Positions 16,171 through 25,574 of a stretch of DNA of 64,000 bases are shown piece by piece; positions within the stretch are counted from its first letter, which is position 1, and every line of letters begins with the position of its first letter. Origin of the DNA: Natronoflexus pectinivorans. GTDB lineage: Bacteria; Bacteroidota; Bacteroidia; Bacteroidales; Marinilabiliaceae. The stretch lies in contig NZ_SLWK01000001.1 of NCBI RefSeq assembly GCF_004345615.1, positions 124,001-188,000 of the forward strand, written 5' to 3'. Both the position numbers and the translations under genes were made by a program. The notes below the pieces were generated by a model. The model searched no databases, was not told the origin of the DNA, and saw nothing but the letters and a program-made list of their open reading frames with translations.

Positions 16171-16265
16171 TCTATAGTTATATTAAAAAAACTTGCACTT
16201 TAATGACTGGAAATAAGGCTATATTGCACATTATTAATCATGTAGGAATTTTTCACAACCCCTAT

Positions 16266-16322
16266 CTTAAATCTAACATTCGAGTCTATAACATGTTCTA
16301 TAAATTAAATTTAAACAGTCAC
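16266..16322 (+). repeat. Dispersed repeat R3, copy 1
   Basis: It shares AATCTAACA, TTCGAGTCTATAACAT and AAATTTAAACAGTCAC with 49551-49610. Both copies end a few dozen bases or less from the 3' end of a minus-strand gene. Non-coding. Confidence 0.6.
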
Positions 16323-16364
16323 TCGGTATCATCTGCGAAATTTAAGACAATCTTCTAACCAGCT

Positions 16365-18923
16365 TCAATTCAGGTATTTCATAAACAGATTTTTTAAATC
16401 GTTGTTACTAATTCCAAATTGAACTTTTGGATTTACAACTTCACCGTTTTTATCGACCAAAACATAATGTGGAATACCCGTAATATCAAATCTGTTTCTA
16501 AATACCTCCCATTCTTCGTTGGATACTCGGTAATGGTCTCCTTTGATTTCAGCAATCATATTTTTCCAGGCATTCTTAGGAGAAGAAGGATTGGTTATAT
16601 ATACAAACACAATATCCTCGTCCGAAAGTTCTTCTTTTAAGGGTATTATCCTCGTCATACCACTACGACATGGGCCACACCAGGTAGCCCAAAAATCAAC
16701 ATAAACCACTTTGCCTTTGTATTTTGAGATAATTGCATCAAAAACATTCTCTAGATCGGTATCCGGAACCTCTTGAATATTATGGACTGAAGTCAACTTG
16801 TTCAATTCAATTTTATCAATGACCGACTGATTTGATACTGCAAGATACTCTTTAATAAAAGGGTCAGAAATATTAGCCTGTATCCGCTCAACATCGGAAT
16901 CAGTCAAAGGCGTCATCTGTGATACAATTCTTCGTAAGATATCTTGTGAATACATAATATCCGTAACAAGCCCAAGCTCTATACCAAAAAAGGAGTTTAA
17001 ATGTGTCAGTCTCCTAGAATATTGATGGTAAGTAATTGCCATATCCGTTAGATGAGCATACCCGGAATAAAAATTATTGACCTGTTCCCAGGTATCATTC
17101 ATTTCATTATACTTATCGCTGTTTTGGAATTCTTCAACTTGCGCCACCAGAATCTTTTCTTCCGGAGAAACAGGAATACCCTGTTCTAATAAATAACTAC
17201 AAAAGTCCGGAAGATTAAAAATACCAGAATATTCATTTTGAGCTAAAAAACCCTCTATATACTCCTCGTTTTTGTTCACAAAATTCTGAACATCCTCTAC
17301 AGAATAAGGCAACATGTCAGCCAGAAATGATTCATCTTCTAACTTTTTCATAAGATCAATCATGCTCAACTCTTCCTCAGTAAATTCAAATCCGGATTCC
17401 AGAAGCAACTGCATAATTCTTGCCTGCGAATAACAATCAGCACCCTCATTTTGAGTTAAAATTCTGTTATGCTTTATTCTGTTAACAAATGAATTATAAC
17501 CATCACTTAATAACGCTAAAGGGTTATGTATTATCTCATCGGTCATAAAATCATAAAAATCAATTTCGGCCACGGGAATCTTCACAGGCAATTCTCTTTG
17601 TGTACGCGGGATGTTATGCTTCTGCCTGTATGCATTTTCAAAAGTCCAATGATATTCAAGTGCGATGGAAAGAAATTGATATATAAAATCCAATTCTCTA
17701 ACTTGAATTGCTTTGGCACTCAGATTATTGACTCTTGCATATTCTTCAAAAAATTGTTGAGTTACTTTCTTAACACTGTCACAATAGGCCTTGAAATCCA
17801 TGTGACTCATACCCAAAATTTTACTCTCCACCTCTCTATAATTGAAATTCTGATGAACATTGAAACCAGATAATTCCCTAATAAGCCTTGCATTTTCACC
17901 CATGTATAGAACACTTTCATACCTGCTACTCAAATCAAACATGACCAAAACATCCTTCCCGGGTTCAAGAAATAAACTGGCACTATAGAACTCTGACCGT
18001 ACATATACTTCATGGGGATAATAGAGGGGGATCATGATTTCAAAAGTTCCATCAGGTAAAACAGATGAAGTATATGATTCCTGATCACCAGTTAAAATAT
18101 TATTCACATAAATTGTAAACACGAAAGATCCAACCCTGGGGGTATAATCCTTCAAAAGACCAGTAAATTTTACACTATCCAAATTAAATATTGGTAGCTC
18201 AAATAATGCATCATCTTTCTCTAGTTCTGCAGCTGCCAATTTCTCAATTCTAACATACTCTTGCAAGGCAGATCTCGAAAAACCTGCCAAGATATTGTCA
18301 TCTTCATTTATATGCGCAAAAATTGTCTTTATATCTCCCTCGGAATCCACATTAAACTGAAAAAAACCATCGCTTAACTCAACATCATTAAGTATCCATA
18401 TTTTTTGTTGATATATTATCTGACCATTATAAACTCCTAATTCCCAATTACCTGATGCAGGCCTAAACCAGTTACCTCCGAACATCTGCATCCACTCCGG
18501 CTGACTCTGTGGGTTTAATTCAATATCAAAAATAGTCCATGCCCTATCAAGGTCTTCAGCCGTGAAATCAATTCTCTCTACTCCACTGCCAATAGGTGGA
18601 AAATAAGCTTTAAAGCTTACCTCTCCTGACTCAGGCATCGTAAATCGTTCATTAAATGGAATGCCATCGGATGCCTTCACAAATAGTTTCTCATCACTTT
18701 CGACATCGCTTATGTAATATTTTTCATTCAGATTTATCCACCACCCTGGAGTATAGATTGCATGAAAATGCAAAATGGTTGTTGTATCCAGAATCTCAAT
18801 ACCAGTCAATTGTAATATCTGAGAATTCGAAAATCCGTGTTTGGGGTTTTTGATAATTGTATGAGAAGTGAGGCTTAAACCTGCTACTACAATCAAAATA
18901 GTTTGAAGAAAGCATTTAATCAT
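16365..18923 (-). CDS. Large secreted TlpA/thioredoxin-fold protein
   Basis: An 852-residue protein read from ATG 18923; a longer frame to 18959 exists, but the signal peptide MIKCFLQTILIVVAGLSL starts here. The C-terminal ~115 residues are a TlpA-like thioredoxin domain with KVVYVDFWATWCGPC (CGPC at about 749-752) and the cis-proline in TGIPHYVL. The preceding ~700 residues hold a beta-rich part and long helical segments I do not recognise. Family proteins of Bacteroidota usually have a DUF4369-type N-terminus and 350-500 residues, so this one is unusually long. It probably acts as a periplasmic or surface-anchored disulfide reductase. Confidence 0.82.
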   Translation of the reverse strand: MIKCFLQTILIVVAGLSLTSHTIIKNPKHGFSNSQILQLTGIEILDTTTILHFHAIYTPGWWINLNEKYYISDVESDEKLFVKASDGIPFNERFTMPESGEVSFKAYFPPIGSGVERIDFTAEDLDRAWTIFDIELNPQSQPEWMQMFGGNWFRPASGNWELGVYNGQIIYQQKIWILNDVELSDGFFQFNVDSEGDIKTIFAHINEDDNILAGFSRSALQEYVRIEKLAAAELEKDDALFELPIFNLDSVKFTGLLKDYTPRVGSFVFTIYVNNILTGDQESYTSSVLPDGTFEIMIPLYYPHEVYVRSEFYSASLFLEPGKDVLVMFDLSSRYESVLYMGENARLIRELSGFNVHQNFNYREVESKILGMSHMDFKAYCDSVKKVTQQFFEEYARVNNLSAKAIQVRELDFIYQFLSIALEYHWTFENAYRQKHNIPRTQRELPVKIPVAEIDFYDFMTDEIIHNPLALLSDGYNSFVNRIKHNRILTQNEGADCYSQARIMQLLLESGFEFTEEELSMIDLMKKLEDESFLADMLPYSVEDVQNFVNKNEEYIEGFLAQNEYSGIFNLPDFCSYLLEQGIPVSPEEKILVAQVEEFQNSDKYNEMNDTWEQVNNFYSGYAHLTDMAITYHQYSRRLTHLNSFFGIELGLVTDIMYSQDILRRIVSQMTPLTDSDVERIQANISDPFIKEYLAVSNQSVIDKIELNKLTSVHNIQEVPDTDLENVFDAIISKYKGKVVYVDFWATWCGPCRSGMTRIIPLKEELSDEDIVFVYITNPSSPKNAWKNMIAEIKGDHYRVSNEEWEVFRNRFDITGIPHYVLVDKNGEVVNPKVQFGISNNDLKNLFMKYLN

Positions 18924-18959
18924 AATAAATTGGATTAGAGTTAATAAATTAAAAAGCAC

Positions 18960-19023
18960 AAATAGAATTTGTATTACACCAAATTCTATTTACAAATGTA
19001 AATAATTATAAAAATAACTCCAA
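18960..19023 (-). promoter_or_regulatory. Promoter of the TlpA-like gene with a palindrome at the start of the transcript
   Basis: On the minus strand, -33 TTG (19023-19021) and -7 TACATTTG (19000-18993) are 20 bp apart. Just downstream lies a perfect inverted repeat, AAATAGAATTTG/CAAATTCTATTT with an 8-nt spacer (18960-18991), which would form the 5' end of the message or an operator. The rest of the gap up to 19248 holds nothing else that I can name. Confidence 0.6.
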
Positions 19024-19248
19024 TAATTTTTCTTGTTCACTAAATCCGGCATCTAACCTACATGATTAAATAAAAACTAACAAATGCTATGCAAATCAGA
19101 CCAGATTTCCTCCTCACGGAAATCAATTATGATGCACAATGCAAACAAGAATAATTCAGATGAACTCACCTATTTCCATTACATACAAAAATAATATTGT
19201 AATGCAGTAAAACCTATCAACGATTTTTCGGCCAAAGCAAACCGGATT

Positions 19249-20418
19249 CTATTTGCGAATCCGGTTCAGCCAAATCACAACCCCGGAAAACGGAAGAGCG
19301 GTGGCAATAAGAGCCGACAGAAAATAGAGTATTTTGGTGAACATTCCGAATATTTCACCGGTATGCAGTGCTTTTATAGACTGTGCAAGTTGTTCGTTGA
19401 GTCGTTTGTCAGAAAACCTATCTATGTCTGTTATCTCTCCAGTGATCATATCCATTGATATTCGGTCGCTACCCGAGGAAGCAAAAAATCCGGTTCGTCC
19501 TTTCGTTACTGTAACAATGGAACTTTCTTCGCGCGGTGGAGCAATGCGGTAAGTTCCCTTGTAAGGAAATTCTGAGTCAGTAACAGATAAAACATGGCTG
19601 TATGTGTAAAATTGAGGCTTATCAACAAGCTCATTTTCTATCTCTTCAATGGCCTCTGAACCTCTGTCGCGACTGTTTTGTGCCTGAAGCGCACCCCTGC
19701 GAGGCGCTTCAACTCCCAACACATTATAAATGCCTTGTCTGTACCACTGGAATGACCAGTGAGGACCTGTAAGCGACATGATAAGAATGAAAATGGCTGC
19801 ATAAAAACCAAGAGAACGATGTATGACATAATTATTCCGCTTCCATTTACCGGAAAACTTTGCCTGCAAACCTTTATACCAATATTTGGCATTACGGGGC
19901 ACCCAAACCACCAGACCACTGATAATTAAAAAAGTACAAATAATGGTAGCCCATCCCACAATGGGTTTTCCTATATTCCGGTCGAGCAAAAGCCAGCGGT
20001 GTAAATGCAAAACAGTACGAAAAAAAGCCTGACCTTTGAGATTTTCCTGGAGAGAAACTTCCAGAGTATATGGGTTCACAAGGTAAACACTCCCTCTCCC
20101 ACGCTCGCCTTCACGGCGCACCCATGCAGTCCACACCTCATTTTCAGATGCCGGTACGGAAAGTGAAAAAACGTCCCCTTCTGAATAGAATCTTACTTCT
20201 TCAAAAATCTCTTCTAAAGGTCGCAACTCAGCGTTCTTCGCGACTTCAAATTTAAAAACATCGCGGTTCAACAATCCGATGATTTCACTTTGAAAAACAT
20301 AAATGGTGCCTGTGGCACATACAATAGTTAAAACTAAAGCACTGGCAACGCCCAGCCATAAATGGATTTGCCGGAATATATTTCTGATGTTTTTCCAAAT
20401 ACTGTTTTTTGCTCTCAT
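19249..20418 (-). CDS. PepSY-associated transmembrane protein (iron-regulated/siderophore reductase type)
   Basis: A 389-residue inner-membrane protein with four or so hydrophobic segments: VASALVLTIVCATGTIYVF near the N-terminus, GWATIICTFLIISGLVVWVP and FYAAIFILIMSLTGPHWSF in the middle, and LYFLSALIATALPFSGVVIWL at the end. The H in IHLWLGV, the HLHRW pair and the HTGEIFG segment are the usual haem or metal-contact histidines of the PepSY_TM family. It is downstream of a TonB-receptor/SusD pair, as in xenosiderophore operons where a PepSY reductase releases iron. The reductase role is inference. Confidence 0.85.
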   Translation of the reverse strand: MRAKNSIWKNIRNIFRQIHLWLGVASALVLTIVCATGTIYVFQSEIIGLLNRDVFKFEVAKNAELRPLEEIFEEVRFYSEGDVFSLSVPASENEVWTAWVRREGERGRGSVYLVNPYTLEVSLQENLKGQAFFRTVLHLHRWLLLDRNIGKPIVGWATIICTFLIISGLVVWVPRNAKYWYKGLQAKFSGKWKRNNYVIHRSLGFYAAIFILIMSLTGPHWSFQWYRQGIYNVLGVEAPRRGALQAQNSRDRGSEAIEEIENELVDKPQFYTYSHVLSVTDSEFPYKGTYRIAPPREESSIVTVTKGRTGFFASSGSDRISMDMITGEITDIDRFSDKRLNEQLAQSIKALHTGEIFGMFTKILYFLSALIATALPFSGVVIWLNRIRK

Positions 20419-20561
20419 TTTTGATTTTTATAAAATTAATCAGCCAGGTGATTCATTTTCAAGGTTGAAATGTTTAACCACAATGGGCACAAAGGTATCC
20501 ACAGAGCACTCGAAGGAAGCTTTATCAATAATTACCTTTCTGAACTCCGAGATTTGATTAT

Positions 20562-22076
20562 TTACTTCATCCACCAAACGCCTTTGGAGGTAATATCAGT
20601 AATTCCCATCTTTTCCACTTCACGCCCATTGCTTTGCACTTCACTTTCGGGATACATCAGGCGCAATGGTCTTGCCTGAGCAGAAGGAGCAGACAAGGAA
20701 TTTGGAATAGCCGGCATGTTAAGGCGCCGGAAATCGCTCCACGCTTCAAAACTGCTGATGCTGTTTAACGCCAACCATTTTTGAAGTATAATCTGCTCCA
20801 GACTGCTATTAAAAACCACTTCCGGCTGTTGCAGGTAAGCTTCGATTAAATCTGAATCAATAACTTCCATATAATGCATGGAAGCCGTTACAGCCTGCCT
20901 GTAAAGCGTTGCAGCATCACCTGCAATCCAACCGCGATAAGCGGCTTCTGCCTGAAGAAAAAGACTTTCAAAATCACCCATTAATACAGATGCCTGAGTC
21001 GCACTTTTAAACAATGCTGCGGGTTGTCCATTGTTTTCAACCGGCCCCATAAACGCTGAAACATTCTCACGTCGATGCTCCTGTCCGGGACTTGCATCGC
21101 CAAACAAAACCCCAACGGGAACATCTGCATTATCGGGAATGGTATATAACAACGACAAACGTGGGTCATTTAACGCCGCGTAGGCATCAATCGCGAACTG
21201 TGTTGGTGCCAAATCTACAAGGTTGTTGGTGCTGACTCCCTGAACGCTCCTATAATAATTGCTCCAGAACGGGTTCATTTTGCCGGTGATGTTTTGATAA
21301 CCCGGTTGAACAACAGCCATCTCTCCTACGTGCAAGAATCCACTTCCCTCACTTTCAATAATGGCCAACTGCTGGTTGATATATGATTGATTTCCTGCTT
21401 CGCTCTGGCGGATTAGCCCCCGAAGCTTAATGGTATTTCCAAATTTAGCCCATAGTTGTGCATTGCCGCTGAAAACAACATCATCGTTACCAGGCGCCGC
21501 GTAAGCTGGCGCCGACTTAATGCTTTGGATTCCCTCAGTAATGAGATTGATGGCCTTGCGGTAAACATCTTCTCCGGGTTCGTAGACAGGCTCTGCGTAA
21601 CGGGTACCCTGCAACGCCTCATCAAAAGGGACATCTCCATAAACATCAACCAGGCGCATAAAATGCCACCCCTTCATTATTTGTGCTATTCCGGCATAAA
21701 ACAGCTCATTCTTATTCAACGCCTCATCTTCAATTAAATGGTAGTAAAGAAGCGCCTGATAGTTGTTTTCCCATACATGGATGCCATCCCTCACAGCGGC
21801 AATGGCCGTTCCGTTGTAGGTACGCTCTTTTACAAATCGGTTAACCGCTTCGGCAGTATTTCCCCAATATCCGCCCCAAAAAGCACCCAACTGATTTAAC
21901 TGCCCGGTTTCCTGAATGGAGGTATATACCAGTGCCGCAGGAAGCTTGGCCGACAATTCCAAATTCTCCGATACGGGAGAATTTGGATTATCATTCACGT
22001 CAAGAAAATCGTCGCAGGAAGCCAAAAGCAACAGTCCTGCAAATAACAAAGCAAAATTGATTCTATATTTATACAT
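20562..22076 (-). CDS. SusD/RagB-family outer-membrane lipoprotein (SusD-like_2 type)
   Basis: A 504-residue lipoprotein with signal ALLFAGLLLLASCDDFLDVNDNPN, where the lipid Cys is followed by the DDFLDVN-type sequence found in SusD proteins. Helical TPR-like segments follow (YAGIAQIMKGWHFMRLVDVYGDVPF). The alpha-helical family matches the SusD-like_2 subgroup that often works with TonB receptors for non-glycan ligands. It caps the SusC channel; the start codon is 11 bp after the SusC stop, so they are cotranscribed. Confidence 0.9.
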   Translation of the reverse strand: MYKYRINFALLFAGLLLLASCDDFLDVNDNPNSPVSENLELSAKLPAALVYTSIQETGQLNQLGAFWGGYWGNTAEAVNRFVKERTYNGTAIAAVRDGIHVWENNYQALLYYHLIEDEALNKNELFYAGIAQIMKGWHFMRLVDVYGDVPFDEALQGTRYAEPVYEPGEDVYRKAINLITEGIQSIKSAPAYAAPGNDDVVFSGNAQLWAKFGNTIKLRGLIRQSEAGNQSYINQQLAIIESEGSGFLHVGEMAVVQPGYQNITGKMNPFWSNYYRSVQGVSTNNLVDLAPTQFAIDAYAALNDPRLSLLYTIPDNADVPVGVLFGDASPGQEHRRENVSAFMGPVENNGQPAALFKSATQASVLMGDFESLFLQAEAAYRGWIAGDAATLYRQAVTASMHYMEVIDSDLIEAYLQQPEVVFNSSLEQIILQKWLALNSISSFEAWSDFRRLNMPAIPNSLSAPSAQARPLRLMYPESEVQSNGREVEKMGITDITSKGVWWMK

Positions 22077-22087
22077 CTTCCAAATCT

Positions 22088-25000
22088 TTAAAATGCAACA
22101 TTAACATTAAATCCAAACGTGCGGAATGGCGGAACTTGTCGCCAACTGTAGTATCCGGCGGTGTTGTTATATAAATATTCAGGGTCGCCCATGTCATTGT
22201 CCTTGTGGGTAATCAGGAACACGTTGGTAGCAATCAGCCCCACGGTGGCCTCGCGAACAACATTTTGTCCTGACAGGATTGAAGCCGGAACCTGGTAACT
22301 CAGGCTAATTTCTCTCAGTTTCAGAAAATCTCCCGGCGCAGCGTAATTAATCTGATATGGAGCTACATGGTCGGTCCAGTAAGAAGCATCACCGCCATTT
22401 TGGATGTAAACCGAATTATTGGATTCAAAAACTCCGGGAGACGTTTCAATCACCGAATTGGGATAGATAAATGGTTGACGGTCGAATTCGGCTGTCATTT
22501 TATGTGTACCGGCCGTAATCATGCGGTTGGCCACTTCGGAATACATCCATCCGCCCAGACGGCAGTCAAACAGCATGGCAAGGCTTAAATTTTTGTATGA
22601 AAAGGTTGTGTTTAACCCCATCATGTATGGAGGAACCATAGGCCCGAGGTGAGTCAGCTCCGATGCCGGAGAAGGAAGTCCTGTTTCGACATCCACAATT
22701 ACGCGCCCTTGCGGGTCGCGCGCGTAATCCAGCACATGCAGAGCCGGAAAACGCTCCCCAATGGTGGCATACGACTGGCGGAAAATGGTAAATCTCTCCA
22801 GTCCTTCGAACAGCTCTTTCACCTCGTTGTGGGTATAACTGAAATTAAAGTTCATATTCCAGGTAAAATCACCGGCTCTTACCACATCACCTCCCACAGT
22901 CAACTCAATAATGTTATTGGTAAGCCTTCCGGCATTTACCACTGCAGTACTGTACCCTGTTGCACGCGATGTGGTAGCAGGAAATATCTGACCTTCTGAA
23001 TCGGAATAGATATAGGCAGCTTCAATATTGAGGCGATTGTTGAAAAGTGCCAATTGAGTTCCTATTTCCCATGAAGTGACAAACTCCGGTTCAATATCTG
23101 GATTTGGGTAGGTATTAGAAGGAGTGAATCCTACCAGGTTGTCAAACGGGAAGCCGTTTGACTGGCTGTAAGCATTATTTAATGCATAAGGAGAAAGATT
23201 TACATTTCCTGTTCTATTGTATGACAAAAATATCTTTCCAAAATTCAACCAGTCCAGATTTTGCAATCCCTCAATGGCTTCGTTAAATACAAAAGAGGTA
23301 CTGATACCAGGATAAAAATAGGCTCTGTTCTCTTTGCTCAACACCGATACCCACTCATTTCTCCCGGTAAAATTAAGAAACAGATACTGATTGTAGTTCA
23401 CCGAATATTCGCCATAAACGGCAGCCTGCCGATACTCGCTGATGGAAACACTTCCGTTAAGGTCGCCTACGCGGCTACCGGGGTTATAGAGACTGGGAAG
23501 CAATAGATTTGATGCGCCAATGCTGGTGCTTTTTGAATAATCGCTGCGAACATTGCTTCCGAGCAACAAACGATGATTAAAATCGCCGGTTTTCCTGGTG
23601 AAAGTAATCATCAGGTCGCTGTTGAGACGTCTTACATTGCTGTTCCCGTCTGAAACACTTCCGTTCACATTTCTTCTTCCGTCAGCTTCAAATTTGCCAA
23701 CAGTGTTTCGGATTTCCTGAACAGAACTATATAATCCGGCACGGTATGTGGCATTAATCCATGGTGCAATTCGATAATCAAAAGTAATATGGCCGTTAAA
23801 TAGTTGTTGAGTCAATTCATTTCTGCGATTATCAATCTGAAAATATGGGTTTTGGTGTCTGTCCGTAAAGAAATTATTTGGATTACCCGGAGAATTGGGA
23901 TGTTCCCAGTCGCTCATCAAATCATGGGGAAAATTGGCAGGCATCTGATACATGGTTACCCATGGACCATCCGGTGTGGTATTGTTCTGGGTAAAAACAT
24001 AATTGATACCAAATGAAGAGGTTAACCTGTTGAATCTACGTGAACTGTTCAGTCTGATTCCGGTTCTGCGGCTCTCATCATCAGGTATAATCCCTTTCAC
24101 CGTTACATCACTTAACGAAAGGTAGTATGAAGAAAAATCATCGCCACCTGCAACTGACAAATCGTGTCTTATATTTATCCCGGTATCGAACATATCCTTT
24201 CGAACATCTCTATCCGGCGCTGCATATATCGCGGTGGGTTGAGTTCCATCAGCAAGCGGTAATCCAATGGGACGTTCAGAACCATCGAATGCCGGGCCCC
24301 AAGATTGAAACTGAGTGGGGTCATACACACCGTTCACACCCTGTCCAAACTGATTTTGAGCAGCAGGCAACTGATAGACCCGCGAAAATGTGGTTGCATT
24401 GTTATACAAAACGGTTGCTCCACCTTTGGTTCCCTGATGGGTGGTAATCATGATAACCCCATTCACCCCTTCCGAACCATAAAGCGCAGCAGCATTAGCT
24501 CCCTTAAGTACAGTGATTTCGGCAATATCTCCGGGATTAATTCTGTTGATTTCGGGAACCGGAACACCATCCACCACGTAAAGCGGTGCATTGTTTCCCC
24601 GTAAAGAGCGGGTTCCCCGCATAACCACCTGAAACTGGGGGTCAACTTTACTGTCGAACATATTGACGCGCAAACCGCTAACACGTCCGGACAAACCCGC
24701 TAAAGGGTTGTGCGATTGTCCCTGGTTCATCTCCTCATGAGACACCACTTGCGCACCTCCACCTATTTCACGGGAAGCACGCCTAATTCCCAGCGCTCCG
24801 GTTATCAACACCTCATCAATTTGTTGAGCCACTGGTTGCAAATCCACATTCAAATACCGGGTATCTTCGGTAATTTCTACCTCTTGAGGTTCATATCCCA
24901 AAAAAGAGAATACCAAAACCTGGTTAATTTGAGGATGCAAATGGTAACGTCCATCACCATCGGTGATGGCTGCTCTGTGGGTTCCCTTAATATGAACCGT

Positions 25001-25123
25001 TGCTCCAATAATTGGCTCACCGGTTTGGGTATCCGTTACCCTCCCCCTTACAGTGAATCTTTGCCCTGATACGTCAAACGATATCAGGAAAATAAAAAAT
25101 AAAAAGAGTCCTATTTTGTGCAT
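22088..25123 (-). CDS. SusC/RagA-type TonB-dependent outer-membrane receptor
   Basis: A 1011-residue receptor from ATG 25123, where the signal peptide MHKIGLFLFFIFLISFDVSG begins; an upstream in-frame start at 25177 adds 18 unlikely residues. A carboxypeptidase-like domain (FTVRGRVTDTQTGEPIIGATV) leads into the TonB plug with IDEVLITGALG, NNAPLYVVDGVPVPEI and GANAAALYGSEGVNGVI, the SusC-specific plug signature. A 22-strand barrel follows and the chain ends in an aromatic residue. The ligand is unknown; the SusD_2 and PepSY partners point to a metal chelate rather than a glycan. Promoter: TACTTTTG on the minus strand at 25158-25151. Confidence 0.93.
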   Translation of the reverse strand: MHKIGLFLFFIFLISFDVSGQRFTVRGRVTDTQTGEPIIGATVHIKGTHRAAITDGDGRYHLHPQINQVLVFSFLGYEPQEVEITEDTRYLNVDLQPVAQQIDEVLITGALGIRRASREIGGGAQVVSHEEMNQGQSHNPLAGLSGRVSGLRVNMFDSKVDPQFQVVMRGTRSLRGNNAPLYVVDGVPVPEINRINPGDIAEITVLKGANAAALYGSEGVNGVIMITTHQGTKGGATVLYNNATTFSRVYQLPAAQNQFGQGVNGVYDPTQFQSWGPAFDGSERPIGLPLADGTQPTAIYAAPDRDVRKDMFDTGINIRHDLSVAGGDDFSSYYLSLSDVTVKGIIPDDESRRTGIRLNSSRRFNRLTSSFGINYVFTQNNTTPDGPWVTMYQMPANFPHDLMSDWEHPNSPGNPNNFFTDRHQNPYFQIDNRRNELTQQLFNGHITFDYRIAPWINATYRAGLYSSVQEIRNTVGKFEADGRRNVNGSVSDGNSNVRRLNSDLMITFTRKTGDFNHRLLLGSNVRSDYSKSTSIGASNLLLPSLYNPGSRVGDLNGSVSISEYRQAAVYGEYSVNYNQYLFLNFTGRNEWVSVLSKENRAYFYPGISTSFVFNEAIEGLQNLDWLNFGKIFLSYNRTGNVNLSPYALNNAYSQSNGFPFDNLVGFTPSNTYPNPDIEPEFVTSWEIGTQLALFNNRLNIEAAYIYSDSEGQIFPATTSRATGYSTAVVNAGRLTNNIIELTVGGDVVRAGDFTWNMNFNFSYTHNEVKELFEGLERFTIFRQSYATIGERFPALHVLDYARDPQGRVIVDVETGLPSPASELTHLGPMVPPYMMGLNTTFSYKNLSLAMLFDCRLGGWMYSEVANRMITAGTHKMTAEFDRQPFIYPNSVIETSPGVFESNNSVYIQNGGDASYWTDHVAPYQINYAAPGDFLKLREISLSYQVPASILSGQNVVREATVGLIATNVFLITHKDNDMGDPEYLYNNTAGYYSWRQVPPFRTFGFNVNVAF

Positions 25124-25574
25124 AATTGAATTATTAAAAATTTGATAACACAAAAGTAGGATGCTCCAAATTCTCATAAAATCCCTATCTGTAGGGGTTT
25201 TTCAGCAACATACTTCAAGCTTTTTTTGAACGAAAAAACAAAAAATTCTATCCCTAAAAAAGATGCCAATCAATCATTTAAATACACATCAGATAAAAAT
25301 CATTTATGGCATATTGTTAAATTTTATACAAAATTTAATCACCAATAATAATGAGTAGGTTCTGATAGCATTAAATAAAAAATTGCCATAATTAAGGAAT
25401 TTGATAAGATTCAAAAAATAACACCGTGCTTATGGCGTCCTAAAAAAATTACTTATCTTTTGTAATTGAACAACAGAAAAAATCAACCCGACAGGGAAAC
25501 TTAATAGTTAGCAAAAGTTAACACCTACCTTGCGGCAAGCGTTAACTAAAACGGAAAAGTTAAAAATTTATCAA
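25124..25574 (+). other. Divergent intergenic region between the SusCD-PepSY and ferric-reductase operons
   Basis: AT-rich. It holds the minus-strand -7 box TACTTTTG (25158-25151) for SusC and, just upstream of it, a hairpin AAATCCCTA-TCTG-TAGGGGTTT (25179-25200) with a T run in the plus direction. The hairpin falls where a repressor of the SusC promoter would sit, or it insulates against plus-strand reading. No clear promoter is seen for the plus-strand operon. An in-frame TTG at 25530 could extend the next gene by 15 residues. Confidence 0.45.

Noticed and set aside
16021-16203. A 60-codon plus-strand frame in the gap after the lipoprotein gene
   Set aside because: It lies across a large imperfect inverted repeat, starts with no good initiation site and shows no protein-like composition.
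24127-24604. Plus-strand open frames inside the SusC gene
   Set aside because: They overlap a strongly conserved receptor on the other strand and match no family; shadows of its codon use.
19249-25123. Naming the SusC/SusD/PepSY operon XusABC
   Set aside because: The order is similar, but as I recall XusB is not a SusD-type helical lipoprotein, and the lipoprotein here clearly is, so the name would claim too much.
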